From positions 9,440,233-9,504,232 of the forward strand of contig OX453285.1 in NCBI GenBank assembly GCA_949710005.1: DNA of 64,000 nucleotides, given 5' to 3'. The stretch comes from Ricordea florida (lineage: Eukaryota; Cnidaria; Anthozoa; Corallimorpharia; Ricordeidae). The first letter of the stretch is position 1. Every line of letters begins with the position of its first letter. The notes under the pieces are model-generated. The model searched no databases. It was given only the letters and a program-made list of their open reading frames with translations, and was not told where the DNA came from. The position numbers and the translations under genes are program-made. Positions 1 to 9,562 of the stretch are shown here, one piece after another.

Positions 1-132
1 GTCTGTCTCTAACTCATCAACACTAGGCAACAGATTAAGAACGCTTTTTAGATTCTGTAAGAAAAGCGCGAACCCACGTTCATTTCTCTCTCGTAACACC
101 ACTGGGCGTGACCGACGAGTACGAGCCGCCAT
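1..132 (-). CDS. Partial first exon, unrecognised protein
   Basis: Read on the minus strand, a start codon in good context (AAACATGGCGGC) at 132 opens 44 codons with no stop up to the window edge. The protein starts MAARTRRSRPVVLRERNERG and runs into a leucine-rich stretch. No known domain is visible. The region just upstream (186-550) is an unusual AT-rich motif array, so this could be the first exon of a mobile-element gene whose 5' flank is that array. Being cut by the window edge, it cannot be told from a chance ORF, but the start context and Arg-rich N-terminus favour a real exon. Confidence 0.4.
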   Translation of the reverse strand, partial: MAARTRRSRPVVLRERNERGFALFLQNLKSVLNLLPSVDELETD

Positions 133-185
133 GTTTGTTTTACATGCATTACCGCAGAGGCTTATGGGACATTTGCTAAAACTAC

Positions 186-550
186 GAAAAAATAATTATG
201 ACTAACAAAAAAATAATTCTCGAATGGAAAAAATTAAATTATCATTATATTATGAGTTGCATAGGACAAAATCAATTAATTATCCAAAAAAATTATTATA
301 GCACACAAAAAACTAATCCGCAACCGTAAAATAATCTGTGTAAAGGACAAAAATAATTTCAAAGAAGCATAATAATAAAGACGGCACATAAAAAAAATAA
401 TTCCTGGTGAGGAAAAAATAATTGTGACGCATGGAAAAGTTAAAAAGAACACGAAAATAATTACAGGCATAGGAAAAAATAATTACAAACAGACAAAATA
501 TTAATAGCAGGTACTCATCAAATTAATTCATCAAGAGGGAAAAATTAATC
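186..550. repeat. Irregular AAAAATAATT motif array
   Basis: The motif AAAATAATT or close variants recurs about eight to ten times, spaced roughly 25-45 bases apart, separated by unrelated short sequence. It is not a simple microsatellite because the spacers differ. A second short direct repeat (AAAAGAGCCGAACATAATT) follows at about 654-672 and 697-715. Such spaced motifs are typical of subterminal regions of DNA transposons, but no terminal repeat is visible here. Confidence 0.55.
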
Positions 551-719
551 ATGCAATTTTGACCAGAACGGGCCTTCATAGAACAAAATTGGACTAAACT
601 CAAAAAAAAAACTGCCAGCCTAGTTATGAGTGAAATACTCCCAACACAATTCTAAAAGAGCCGAACATAATTAATAGCATTTTTTGTTGAAGTTAAAAGA
701 GCCGAACATAATTCCATGC

Positions 720-1435
720 AACACTGGATTATAATTCTGTAGTTCGGTCGAATGAAATATCAAACACCATAACATAATTTGTTTTCTAAATTTGACCCTA
801 ATAACGCGCCATAAACTATTGCTAAGAAAACAAGAGGTTAATGTGCTATTTAGCTCCTTAATATGCGTCATTTTGTAAAATTAGCACTCATTGATCTTAA
901 CTGATGATGTGGTCAGAAAAATTCTCAAATAATTAAATTTGATGCAAATCTCTAATCATACCATGTTTTTCATCAACATTAATTCAGGGCTCCGAACTAA
1001 CAGTAACCAACTAGCCACAGGCTGTTAAAAAACAGTTTTGGCTTGCAGATTTTGGTGTTTCACCAGCCAAAATCTCTAGAGAAAATTTATGGCAATTTTT
1101 GTGAAGGGTAAATGCAAATTGAAATCAGTGTCAAGAGCAGAACTAACAAGTACAGTTGTTGACATTGACATTGACATTGTTGACATCAAAGAATACAGAA
1201 TGAAAAGTTGCCAAAATGCAAACAACAATAACTTCCTTTAGGCTCTCTCAAAATTAAAAGTGTCAAGTTAATGAAAACTGTTTATGCCAACTGAATTATC
1301 AGTAGCTTGGTTAAATGGAATAAAAAAAAGAAAATTGTTCTTGGTTCGTAAAATAAAAGGTATCTCTAGCCACTAGGCTAATTAACAAAAGAAGTTAGTC
1401 TTGAGCCATGCATTATAATTATAAATTACCATTAT
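720..1435. other. Non-coding AT-rich stretch
   Basis: No ORF with coding character is seen on either strand. A short TTGACA-type repeat occurs around 1155-1185. This stretch lies downstream (3') of the OTU gene on the minus strand. Confidence 0.5.
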
Positions 1436-1687
1436 CTACTGCATGCCAAGGTTGAATGCTACTTGATTCATGTACATTTCCCTGAAAAGGATTGCCTGGT
1501 GTCTCAAGTGTTTCAACTTCCCTTCCACCTGTTTTTTGGTCTTGTTATTTACAGGGAATGGCAAGGCATTAGAATTAATAAGATTACAAAGAGTGTTGTA
1601 GGTCGCCGTTAAATATGATACATCATTGCTATTCACCTGATCTCCTAACTTGTCTAACATGACCTCAAACAAAAGAGTCTGATTCAC
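1436..1687 (-). pseudogene. C-terminal fragment of OTU/DDE-like gene
   Basis: This is an 83-residue helical, charged segment (VNQTLLFEVMLDKLG, later KKQVEGKLKHLRHQAILFRE). It lies just 3' of the OTU and Cys-rich segment on the same strand. The preceding frame is disturbed by stops near 1690-1770, so the two parts are most easily read as one protein separated by a frameshift or a small lost exon junction. No named domain. It ends with its own stop at 1436 and is the likely natural C-terminus of the gene that starts near 6.8 kb. Confidence 0.5.
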
Positions 1688-1773
1688 ACCAAAGCTGTTA
1701 AATCAATACTACTTTGTGAAATCAAGTCAAGACTGTTCACTCTGTTTTTCTGGACAAACTGTTCCTCTCTATT

Positions 1774-2399
1774 TCATCGTTTTTTTCCATTTACCTGTAA
1801 TTCAGTCTTCGAGGTTGACTGTTCTTGCTTTCCGAAATAGTTCCCACAATTTAAGCAGTTACAGTTCTTGCATCCCTGCTGTGAGAGAAAACATGGACAA
1901 GAAACCCTTCGTTCACCTGGAATTTGGACACAGAATTTCTTCAAGCTTCCATCTGCAGATCTCTTTTTAGCCCCACCTTTTCCACATCGACAGGACAACT
2001 GAAGTTTTCCAGTCTCTTGACTTTGTTGAGAAACAGAAGGCGTGTCATCTTCATGGCTATTTCTTGAGACTGTATCCTGGAATATCACAGCATCATAATG
2101 TCCTGGCCCTGCATGATTAAATGACAAGTATATTGGTGTCCCAATCAGAGGCTTTGATCTTGGTGATACAGGTATGATTGCAAAATGCTCCATTGCAGTA
2201 AACACTGTAACTGGCATCCTCAGAACATTTGAAACTCCCAGCAACATCATGTTTCCAAGCTCTCCTGTAAAAACACCATTGTTTCTAAATTCTGCTGCTT
2301 TTTCTTCAAGTTTAGTGTCCACAAGAAATTTTTGATGCTCGTCTTTGTTTGACAGCCACTCGTCAACAAGTTTTGCCCTCAAAACTTTTACTTTCTCAG
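1774..2399 (-). pseudogene. OTU protease C-terminal half plus Cys-rich tail
   Basis: On the minus strand the protein continues an OTU (ovarian tumour) cysteine protease fold. It holds the His-containing motif PGHYDAVI, which is the expected catalytic His, after a strand-rich segment. It is followed by a Cys-rich tail (about 60 residues from CRCGKGG to CNCLNCGN) with CxC and CxxC pairs, probably zinc binding. The matching N-terminal half with the DGDC motif lies at 4475-5652, on the other side of a Merlin transposon. Across the 8-bp target site the two halves are in the same reading frame, so the insertion is the only break in this exon. OTU proteases remove ubiquitin-like modifiers and are often carried by mobile elements. 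Confidence 0.75.
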
Positions 2400-2407
2400 G
2401 TAATGTT
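2400..2407. repeat. Left target-site duplication of Merlin element
   Basis: GTAATGTT directly precedes the element and is repeated exactly at 4467-4474 directly after it. Eight bases is the usual target duplication length of Merlin transposons. Confidence 0.9.
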
Positions 2408-2564
2408 GGAATGATTTCCGCACAGGTCCCTACTTCATTATGCATACACGACAAATTAATTATGCATTTGCGCTATTGTTTTGAAGAACAATACGTATGC
2501 CCAAAGGAATCGAATATATTCATGGCTAATTTCTACTTACAGGATCCAAAAATTTGGATCTAAT

Positions 2565-2595
<31 letters not shown>

Positions 2596-2726
2596 TTTCT
2601 TTGCTCTTTTTACTTACACCGTGTATGTTCCATTTCGTCCCAGCTTTCCTCTTTCGATTCCCTTGTCCTGTCTATCTTTTTCAGGTACGCTTTCCTTTTT
2701 CTGTCCTTTTCGTCTTCGGCAGTGTG

Positions 2727-2815
2727 CCTTGAACTCCGTACCACTGTAAACCTCTGGATTACTTGTCCCTGTTCTAGACCACTGAGCTAACGAGTCAAGT
2801 TGCTGATTCTCGTCT
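2727..2815 (-). repeat. tRNA-like (SINE-like) segment inside Merlin
   Basis: The minus strand reads CGTTAGCTCAGTGGTCTAG, a good match to a tRNA A box (TRGCNNAGYNGG), followed by a stretch resembling an anticodon arm (AGTAATCCAGAGG). The B box is not recognisable, so this is not a functional tRNA. The best reading is a decayed tRNA-derived SINE inserted in the Merlin element; a chance match is possible. Confidence 0.4.
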
Positions 2816-3060
2816 TGATTTTAATATTTATTTGGAATTCTAGACGTCAATTTACATAACAATGAAAAGTAATGACATACGCGTGTCGTGCCGACCACCT
2901 ACCATCCCCCGTGCTGCACACATTAAAAAGCACAATGCACGGAAGAGTATACCTCCTTGTGATTGGAGCATACTTTAAGCGCAATTTTTATGCACGAATT
3001 CATTGCATTATAAAATCTTTGAGTCGACGTTAACCCCTCTCTTAGACGGCAGCATTGAAA

Positions 3061-3976
3061 ATGGAGCCAAGGAGATTAAATTTATGGAAACTTTCGCAAC
3101 TTCTGGCCGATCACGAGCGGTGCATAGAGTGGTGCAAAGAGCACAATCTACTCTCGTCGTGAATGAAATGCCCTAAACCTGAGTGCGGAAACGCACTCAA
3201 ATGGCAACGGCGAACTGCATCGGGAGATGGATTTGAATTGGCGATGCTCTACAAAAAACTGCAATGGACAAGCTTCAATCCGCCAGAAGTCATGGTTTTC
3301 TGGTAGTAAGCTTTCCCTTGCAAAAATATTAGCCCTAACTTACGCTTGGGCGCACAAATTCACCACAACACAAGCAGTGCATGAAACCGCTTTAGATGAA
3401 GAAACCACCTCGACAGAAACGGTGATAGATTGGTATAACTATTGCCGGGAGGTTTGTGCAGACAGAATAATGAAACAACATACGAGGCCGATAGGCGGTC
3501 CTGGTACAACTGTTGAGATTGATGAGTCCAAGTTTGGCAAGATGAAGTATCACAAAGGTCGCTACATCGAAGGACAGTGGGTCTTTGGTGGCATTTGCCG
3601 TGAAACCAAGGACTGCTTCCTTGTTCCGGTAGAGCGTAGGGATAAAGAAACACTCTTGCCAATTATCCGCGCTCAAATATTACCTGGAACACACGTGATG
3701 AGTGACATGTGGAAAGCTTACGATTGCTTACAAGACAAGGGCTATCATCATCTCACAGTTAACCACCGCCTAAACTTCGTCGACCCAGACACGCGTGCTC
3801 ACACACAGAGCATTGAAAGTACATGGTGGGGAGTGAAACGAAGTATGCCTCGTACAGGAACATCCATGGGTCTGTTTGAAAGCTACCTACAGGAGTGGTT
3901 GTGGCATCAGCAAAACAAAAGTGATCCATTCGGAAACATCATTGAGCATATCGCTGATTTGTACAATGTGCGATAA
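3061..3976 (+). pseudogene. Merlin transposase (IS1595/ISXO2-like DDE), two lesions
   Basis: The frame opens with MEPRRLNLWKLSQLL and has an N-terminal zinc-ribbon region (CPKPECG, then WRCSTKNCNG). The ISXO2-like DDE domain follows: first Asp in VEIDESKFGK, second Asp in VMSDMWKAYD, and the terminal block HTQSIESTWWGVKR with the acidic third residue. The C-terminal 250 residues are open without break from 3227. Two lesions lie before that: an in-frame TGA at 3160-3162 and a frameshift near 3226, where the zinc-ribbon frame meets the DDE frame. A shorter protein starting at 3227 would lack the full zinc ribbon. The product, if made, would cut and join transposon ends in the nucleus. Confidence 0.85.
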
Positions 3977-4466
3977 ACCTCTCTATCCACCGTTCATGAT
4001 TCGGCTGGAAAGAGCCGTGGATTATACCGGAAAGAAAACAAACCTACACTTTGCAGTGCTTTGGTGAATTAACAAAGAGACGAAGGACAATTTTAAGAGC
4101 AAAAAGAAGGTAGGCATTCAGTTTCTGCGAACTTTTATTTAGTTTGTCTCTTTCGTATGTATGAATTTAGAGCGTATTTATACAACGATTTCTTATAACT
4201 CAACGTCTTTTGATTATTTTGACATTGACAAATGGCAAAAATTGCAGGAAAACTGCAAAAATTCCGTTAGAAATGTTCGATTTTCCGTATTTTAGTCGGA
4301 AATTGTAAGGATTTTTTTCAAGTCCAGATAGACTTAGAAAAAAAACTTCTAAGAAGAACAAACAAAGCGCAACAGTCCCGAAGGACGTCTATTGTTATCG
4401 CTATTGTTTTGTGGAAACAAAGGAGCGTATGCATAATGAAGTAGGGACCTGTGCGGAAATCATTCC

Positions 4467-4474
4467 GTAATGTT
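4467..4474. repeat. Right target-site duplication of Merlin element
   Basis: GTAATGTT is identical to the copy at 2400-2407. Confidence 0.9.
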
Positions 4475-5652
4475 TTCTCTGTAAGTCCTAGCATCTGTAA
4501 ATGATCAGTTAGTTCCTTGTTATCTGCATGAGGTAATAGCTGTTCCAGTTGTAGCAACACAGACGTGAATAAGCAGTCTCCGTCTTTTGGAACTGGTAGA
4601 ATTTCGAATCCTAGTCCAGATACTACAAGATTAATTTTACTAGCATTTGCATCAAAATTCATATCTTTGCAGTGAAATGTATCAAAAGCAAACAGTGCTT
4701 GCTGATGCATCAAATTAAGAAACCTTGGATTTAAAATAGAGAGAAGTCCTCTTGCTTTGAGATCTTGATATTGAATGTAAAGAATAACTGCTTGATCAAT
4801 AATAAATAGTAGTTCCTCTTTTGACAAGTTGTCTGTTTCCATGTCAGATGTGTCATGGTCCTTAGATTCAACATTAGAAGTATCAATGCTACAAGGGTTT
4901 TGTTCATATTGTTCCAAAACTAATCGCGGTAAATTCTGTTCAGATAAGGAACTGCGTGCAAGACCAAACAACTCACTGTCACATGAAAGAATGTCAGATA
5001 ACTGATTGACTAAACAGTCAATTGGTGGTATAAAAGCATCACTTCCATTTTCTCTTTTTTCATTCCATGCATAGAAATATGTGGTGAACAGTGCTACCGC
5101 CAAAACAACTGAAAGCCTGTTGCGATGCACTGCTCTCCTAAGCCATTTATGAAGATTTTTGTTTCTTTCTGAGCCACATCCAACCGGAATTTCAGAGAGA
5201 CATCCTTTTGTTATGTGCTTCCTTAGTTTTCTTATTTCATCAACTGCTTTAACAGTAAGTATTGGTCTGTCCTCAAACTTTAAGGTTTTCCATTTAGCCA
5301 CAAATTGATCCAAATTTTTGAGGATCTCCTCTGACTTAGGTGTCGGTTTCTTCCTTATAGGACCTAAGTCGTCCACAACCCTGAACACTTTTGTAAAATC
5401 AGCTGAATAGGCTCCATGGAAAGGATATCTCTTTGGCATTTCAGTGACCACCCTTGATACCGCATGAAAGAGATCCAGTTTAACATCACAACTTGATGTG
5501 AAAACACTTTGGAGTTTGCTTCTCCAACTGCAGCAGTTGTCAATGTAGCATGATTTGATATTTTGCTGTTTTGACTCACACTGTGAGTTAATCCTTTGTA
5601 GGAGGCCTCTGATGTTTTCAAATGATGTTCCTTTAGTTAACTGCCAGCCCAT
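4475..5652 (-). pseudogene. DDE-like core and OTU N-terminal half
   Basis: Read from 5652 downward. The first part has a second-Asp-type motif of an RNase H fold (SCYIDNCCSWRSKLQSVF), followed by LDLFHAVSRVV, a pattern seen in several eukaryotic transposases. A long helical region comes next (about residues 100-330). The OTU N-terminal block GFEILPVPKDGDCLF follows, with the expected Asp and nucleophile Cys. The frame then enters the Merlin terminal repeat, and the OTU His half lies beyond it at 1774-2399. The link to the upstream part (5695-6837) needs two frame changes between about 5655 and 5720, so the gene is decayed. The exact transposase family is not certain. Confidence 0.7.
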
Positions 5653-5694
5653 GACTTGAATTGCCCCTTTTCATTCAGCACACAAAATAGAGTG

Positions 5695-6837
5695 TCAAAC
5701 ATCTTTTCGCATTTGTTGTCTGACTTCCTCTTGACTCCCTATATTGCAGGCAACTTTAAAAGTATGATCCATAGAAATCCAGCCATCAGTTCCAATCTCC
5801 TTGATCATCCCAGCTGTGTAAAGTTTCTCTTTTTCCCAAAAATCAGCAAGGAAAATAGTTTCTATGAAATCATTACTAGGGGTACTCCACATGCTCTTTA
5901 TATCACTGTCTAATGTAGAAGGAGAAAGATTTGCAACAGTAGGGTAATGAATAGATAAGGTTTTGCATCTTTCCGCCAAACTGCTCCAAAGTTGCTGGCT
6001 CAAAATTTTTGCGATTCCAGAAAATGTTAATTCCGATAAAACAAAGGAAGAAATCGCAGTTTGCACATCCCTTGTAATACCAGACAGGTGTGACAATATG
6101 AAAGGTGTTCTATCTGTTTTGCACAGCTGCATCAGTATGTGCCCATCATGAGCAACTACCTCGTGGTTGTTCAGTTGGCAGTGATATACTCGACTTACTA
6201 ATACGACAGGAGTAGTCAGGCCATATAGACGTCTTGGGTTACTCCTTTCCGTTTTCCCGTCTTTCCAACCAACGGCTCTCAGAAGGCTATTTCTCCCTTT
6301 ACATGCTTCTTTGGGACATTGAAGGACTCCTCTTATCGATGGAATTCTCGAGAGTGGATCCCAGAATAATATGTCTGGAAAAAAATACAAGTTAAATTGC
6401 TGCTCGAGTGGTTTAACTTTGTTGACTCCAGATGCCGGAGGTGGAGGATGACAAAACGAAATTCTCTCAGTCTTAAGTGTTATTGAATCCGCAAGCGATT
6501 TCTGAATGTATCTCTTGAGATGATTATCGAAAGTTGCAGCTGCAAAACGCGCTCTGAACCAAGCAAAACTCCCAAACATAAGTATGAACACCAGCGCTCG
6601 CATGATATATCGACTGGAAGCCATTTCGAAAGATTTGCAAAGGGTTTTTCGTTCCCAGACCCTTGACTGGCAAGACATGGACGCAATCTCGTTCCCAGAG
6701 TCCACAGGCTCCACGGTCAGCGGTTGGTTGCCGGGTTCACCTGGGCGACCATCCGCTGACCATGGAGCCCGTGGACTCTGGGAACTAGATAAACATGGGC
6801 GCCATGGACGCGGCACGAAGATGAGATCGGCTGTCAA
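5695..6837 (-). pseudogene. DUF6729-like N-terminal part of DDE/OTU gene
   Basis: This 380-residue frame has a block typical of DUF6729 proteins: FPDILFWDPLSRIPSIRG, then a CP...C pair, then PRRLYGLTTPVVLVSRVYHC. It ends in WISMDHTFKVACNIG, whose Asp is the likely first catalytic residue of an RNase H-like transposase core. The reading then breaks by frameshift; a short piece with FDTLFCVLNEKGQF is in another frame before 5652. The true start is unclear. An ATG at 6623 (MASSRYIMRALVF) is plausible; the longer frame upstream runs through a hairpin repeat (6691-6785). The family resembles cnidarian and fungal mobile-element proteins; a KDZ/Zisupton relationship is possible but not shown. Confidence 0.6.
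6691..6785. repeat. 95-bp hairpin with 33-bp arms
   Basis: GTTCCCAGAGTCCAC at 6691 pairs with GTGGACTCTGGGAAC ending at 6785. The 33-bp arms (6691-6723 and 6753-6785) differ at two positions, and the loop is itself partly self-complementary (TGGTTGCCGG / CTGGGCGACCA). A related single arm (GTTCCCAGA) lies at about 6651. It looks like a small foldback MITE inserted in the 5' region of the DUF6729-like gene. Confidence 0.7.
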
Positions 6838-7025
6838 AAGGCTAATTTTCGAAATGAACAGTTGGTCGTGGCTAGAAGCTTGAGTCTTGCCCGTATATTA
6901 TATAGCTTACTTCACATGTTCGGCGTATCTGACCAATAGCCGAAAGTTTATCTGATGGCGCCAATTTTCCGCGCGAAATCTGAAGTAAAAGTACACAAGT
7001 TCATACTGGTACAGCTAGCTACATC
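6838..7025. promoter_or_regulatory. Short intergenic region between divergent genes
   Basis: About 190 bases separate the minus-strand DUF6729-like frame from the plus-strand DUF3987 start at 7026. The arrangement suggests a shared or bidirectional promoter, but no TATA box or other site is clear. Confidence 0.3.
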
Positions 7026-7634
7026 ATGGCTCCCTGTACTCCTAAGCGAATGCGTTTAACAACCATGAAAGTGGACGATGGAAGAATTAACAAAGTAGCT
7101 GTCAAAGCAGCCAAGCGGACTATGGAATGGGATAAAATTGCGCCGCCATATTTTACCTCATGGCTCGACATCTTCTCGAAAGCTCATGGGGCAGCGAAGG
7201 AGCTGATGTTCATGTCAATCCTACCGAGCATTTCTGCACTACTCGGGCTTAGTAAACTGCAGATGACACCTACATATAAAGAGAATTTGAGCTTGTTTAC
7301 CCTATGCATTTGCCCTCCCTCCGGTGGCAAGAACCAGTGTTTTTCATCCGGATGCAAACAGCCGGTTACAACGGTCGAAGAAAAACATGGGAAGTGTTTA
7401 CTTCTCAACAAATTTACAGAGGCTGATCTTCGACAACATCTCATGCAAAACGACAGCATCGCTCTTATAATGAATGAAGAAATGGAGGACACCCTTCGAC
7501 ACATTCAATCTGAACGAGAATGTGGGACACTTTGCCGCCTGTTCGACGGGGACTCCGTGTACACAAACAATGGAAGCCATGGGAGCTGGCAAACTATTGA
7601 GCAGACCAGCGTTTCGATTGGTGGATTTATGCAA
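7026..7634 (+). CDS. DUF3987 primase/helicase-like protein, exon 1
   Basis: Starts MAPCTPKRMRLTTMK with the ATG in context CATCATGG. The 203 residues match the N-terminal half of DUF3987: the helical FMSILPSISALLGLSKLQM, a P-loop-like CPPSGGKNQCF, then a Walker B-like region ending ALIMNEEMEDTLRH, and SVSIGGFMQ. DUF3987 proteins are mostly bacterial and phage primase/helicase-associated ATPases but also occur in cnidarian mobile DNA. The exon ends in a good donor (CAA|GTAAGC, 7634) in phase 0. The P-loop lacks the classic GKS/T, so ATPase activity is uncertain. The matching C-terminal exon lies 6.3 kb downstream, beyond two inserted elements. Confidence 0.65.
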
Positions 7635-7661
7635 GTAAGCTTAAGTTGTTCTCGAGTATTA

Positions 7662-8605
7662 TGCACTTATCATTGGCTTTCCCGGGGGTTCACCCCGGGG
7701 AAACCCCTGGGGATTTGTTTTCAGGCTCAAACAAAAAACTTCTAAATCCCTAGGGTACAGGGCAAAAAATTCACAGCAATAACCCCTCCCCCAGGGGCTG
7801 AGATGAAGACAAAAAAACCTTTATTTACAAAAGACAGACAAATCTGTCTATTTTTGAAACTTTCTTTGCACTGAGTTTTAGCAGCAGTCTCCTAGAGACT
7901 TCAAATGCAGTAATCAAACTGCAGTAGAGTTTATTTGTTGGATGCAAGTAACGCAACAAAACAGATAAAAATAATGGAAGTAAAGTTTAGCTCCCAGAAC
8001 GCAAATCACAACCACTCAAACTAACCGGGAGCTTAAAAACAACTCAAAGAAACCATCGCTCTCAATGCTTTGAGACTGCAGTAGCCTTCAAAAGCCTCGG
8101 ATCTTAGAGCCTCGCAACTGTGTTAACGAAACGGTATCCAACGAACTAACTGCCACTTCAGATAAACAAGATGACGGTTGGATATCCACTGATCCGATAC
8201 ATAACAAATACTACTGTCAACATTCTTTTCAAGGCTATTATGAAACTTTCGACAAACATGAGCCGATAAACCTAACGAAATATGCCACAGAGCTAGGAAA
8301 CACAATGGCATAAAGATTATTACTGTAACAGCACTAGAGAGCGTAAAATCCTCCGTTAACATACTGAAAGGTTACATTTAGTGACCAGCGGGAGCCGTTT
8401 TTGGCCTGTCACATTTTATATTTTTACTGCTGACCAATGTCTTACAAATACCAGGGGTGCATCCCAGGGGTCTGGCGAGTTCATTTCAAAAACAAAACAA
8501 TGCCCCTATCCCGCGGGACAATATTTTTTCAAAAATGCACCATTCCCCACATGTTCCCGGGGGTGTCCTCGGGGTCAACCCCCGGGAAAGCCAATGATAA
8601 GTGCA
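7662..8605. mobile_element. TTA-flanked non-autonomous element, 944 bp
   Basis: The ends form an inverted repeat of about 40 bp starting TGCACTTATCATTGGCTTTC, followed by a GC-rich palindrome (CCCGGGGGTTSACCCC). TTA lies directly outside both ends (7659-7661 and 8606-8608), which fits the 3-bp target duplication of PIF/Harbinger elements; a TA-target family is the alternative. There is no transposase ORF. The element lies in the long intron of the DUF3987 gene. Confidence 0.7.
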
Positions 8606-8886
8606 TTATATGCAATCCACCAAGGCCAACACTTTTTAATAACTCTTTTTTTTTTTCATAATTTTTATTAGTTTTCAAAAAAAAATACATGTAATGTTTA
8701 AGTTACAACACTATTTACAAACACTACAAAAACTAAAAGTAGGTATTACAATAGTACATGTAGCTATCACAACGAAATATACAGAAATTATGACAATTGA
8801 AAATATTTACAAGAAGGGAAAAAGTGTGTGGCATAGAGTAAAGTTCCGAGGAGCTTACATTTTTCCTTGATGGTATGCTATAATGC

Positions 8887-9542
8887 CTAGGAGGCGTTGA
8901 CTATGAAATTTTCCAATCGATATCTGGGCTTAATTTTACTGATAAAATCTGGAAGGATCAGTGCTTCCTCATTTAATTTCCTGATGTTTATATAGCGACG
9001 CATGAATAAAAGAGTGTAGTTAAGTTTCTTAAGTAGAACTGAAGAGGGGTTAGGAATACCAAATAAAAACTCGTCAGTTGTTAGATTAAATTGTGAGCCA
9101 TTTGTATCATTGAACCAGCCTATGCAGGTTTTAACAAAGCGCTTGGTAAATGGACATTCAATGAACATGTGATCAATCGAGTCTCGCCACAGTAAAGACA
9201 ATTATCATCAGATTTAACTCCAAACCTGTGAAGTTCCTTTTTAGTAATTATTATTTTATGAATAAATTTGAAATGATACTCCTTTAGTCTATTCTCTTTA
9301 CATATTTTCCTAACTAAGTTGTAGATGTTTTTCCATTGTTCATCGTTTAATTTAACAACGGTTTCCCATCGTTTGGAGCCAGTTTGTTTACAAGTATGAG
9401 TTTTTTTAACCAGGAGCCAATAACAGTCTTTCGCTTTAGCATTCAAAAGGTTTATCTCAGTCTCATTTCCTAATTGAAAAGAAGTCAGGTCGTTGTAATT
9501 TGAGGCTGTAGGGGAATCTTGTGTTCTCGCTTTTAACAGCAA
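8887..9542 (-). pseudogene. LINE ORF2 C-terminus with zf-RVT knuckle
   Basis: Two overlapping frames (9120-9542 and 8887-9201) together give the C-terminal domain of ORF2: CLYCGE, then DSIDHMFIECPFTKRF, the CCHC pattern of the reverse-transcriptase-associated zinc domain. The change of frame near 9190 marks a small indel. Another frame break separates it from the RT at 9563. Confidence 0.75.
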
Positions 9543-9562
9543 ATAATTTGGAATAGCAGAGA

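Larger units (their letters stand above)
2408..4466 (+). mobile_element. Merlin DNA transposon, 2,059 bp, complete ends
   Basis: The two ends are 40-bp perfect inverted repeats (2408-2447 and 4427-4466) starting GGAATGATTTCC, and the insertion is flanked by the 8-bp duplication GTAATGTT. The plus-strand gene inside encodes an IS1595/ISXO2-type DDE transposase, the family that defines Merlin. The element lies in an OTU-protease exon of a minus-strand gene, so host translation would run from the OTU frame into the terminal repeat. It also holds a CT-rich microsatellite (about 2567-2605) and a tRNA-like segment (2727-2815). The exact ends and identical duplications suggest a fairly recent insertion, although its transposase already has two lesions. 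Confidence 0.93.

Noticed and set aside
2727..2815. Functional tRNA gene
   Set aside because: A good A box but no recognisable B box, acceptor stem or T arm; at most a decayed SINE.
3360..3676. Long minus-strand ORFs opposite the Merlin transposase
   Set aside because: They are shadows of the plus-strand DDE domain and show no domain of their own.
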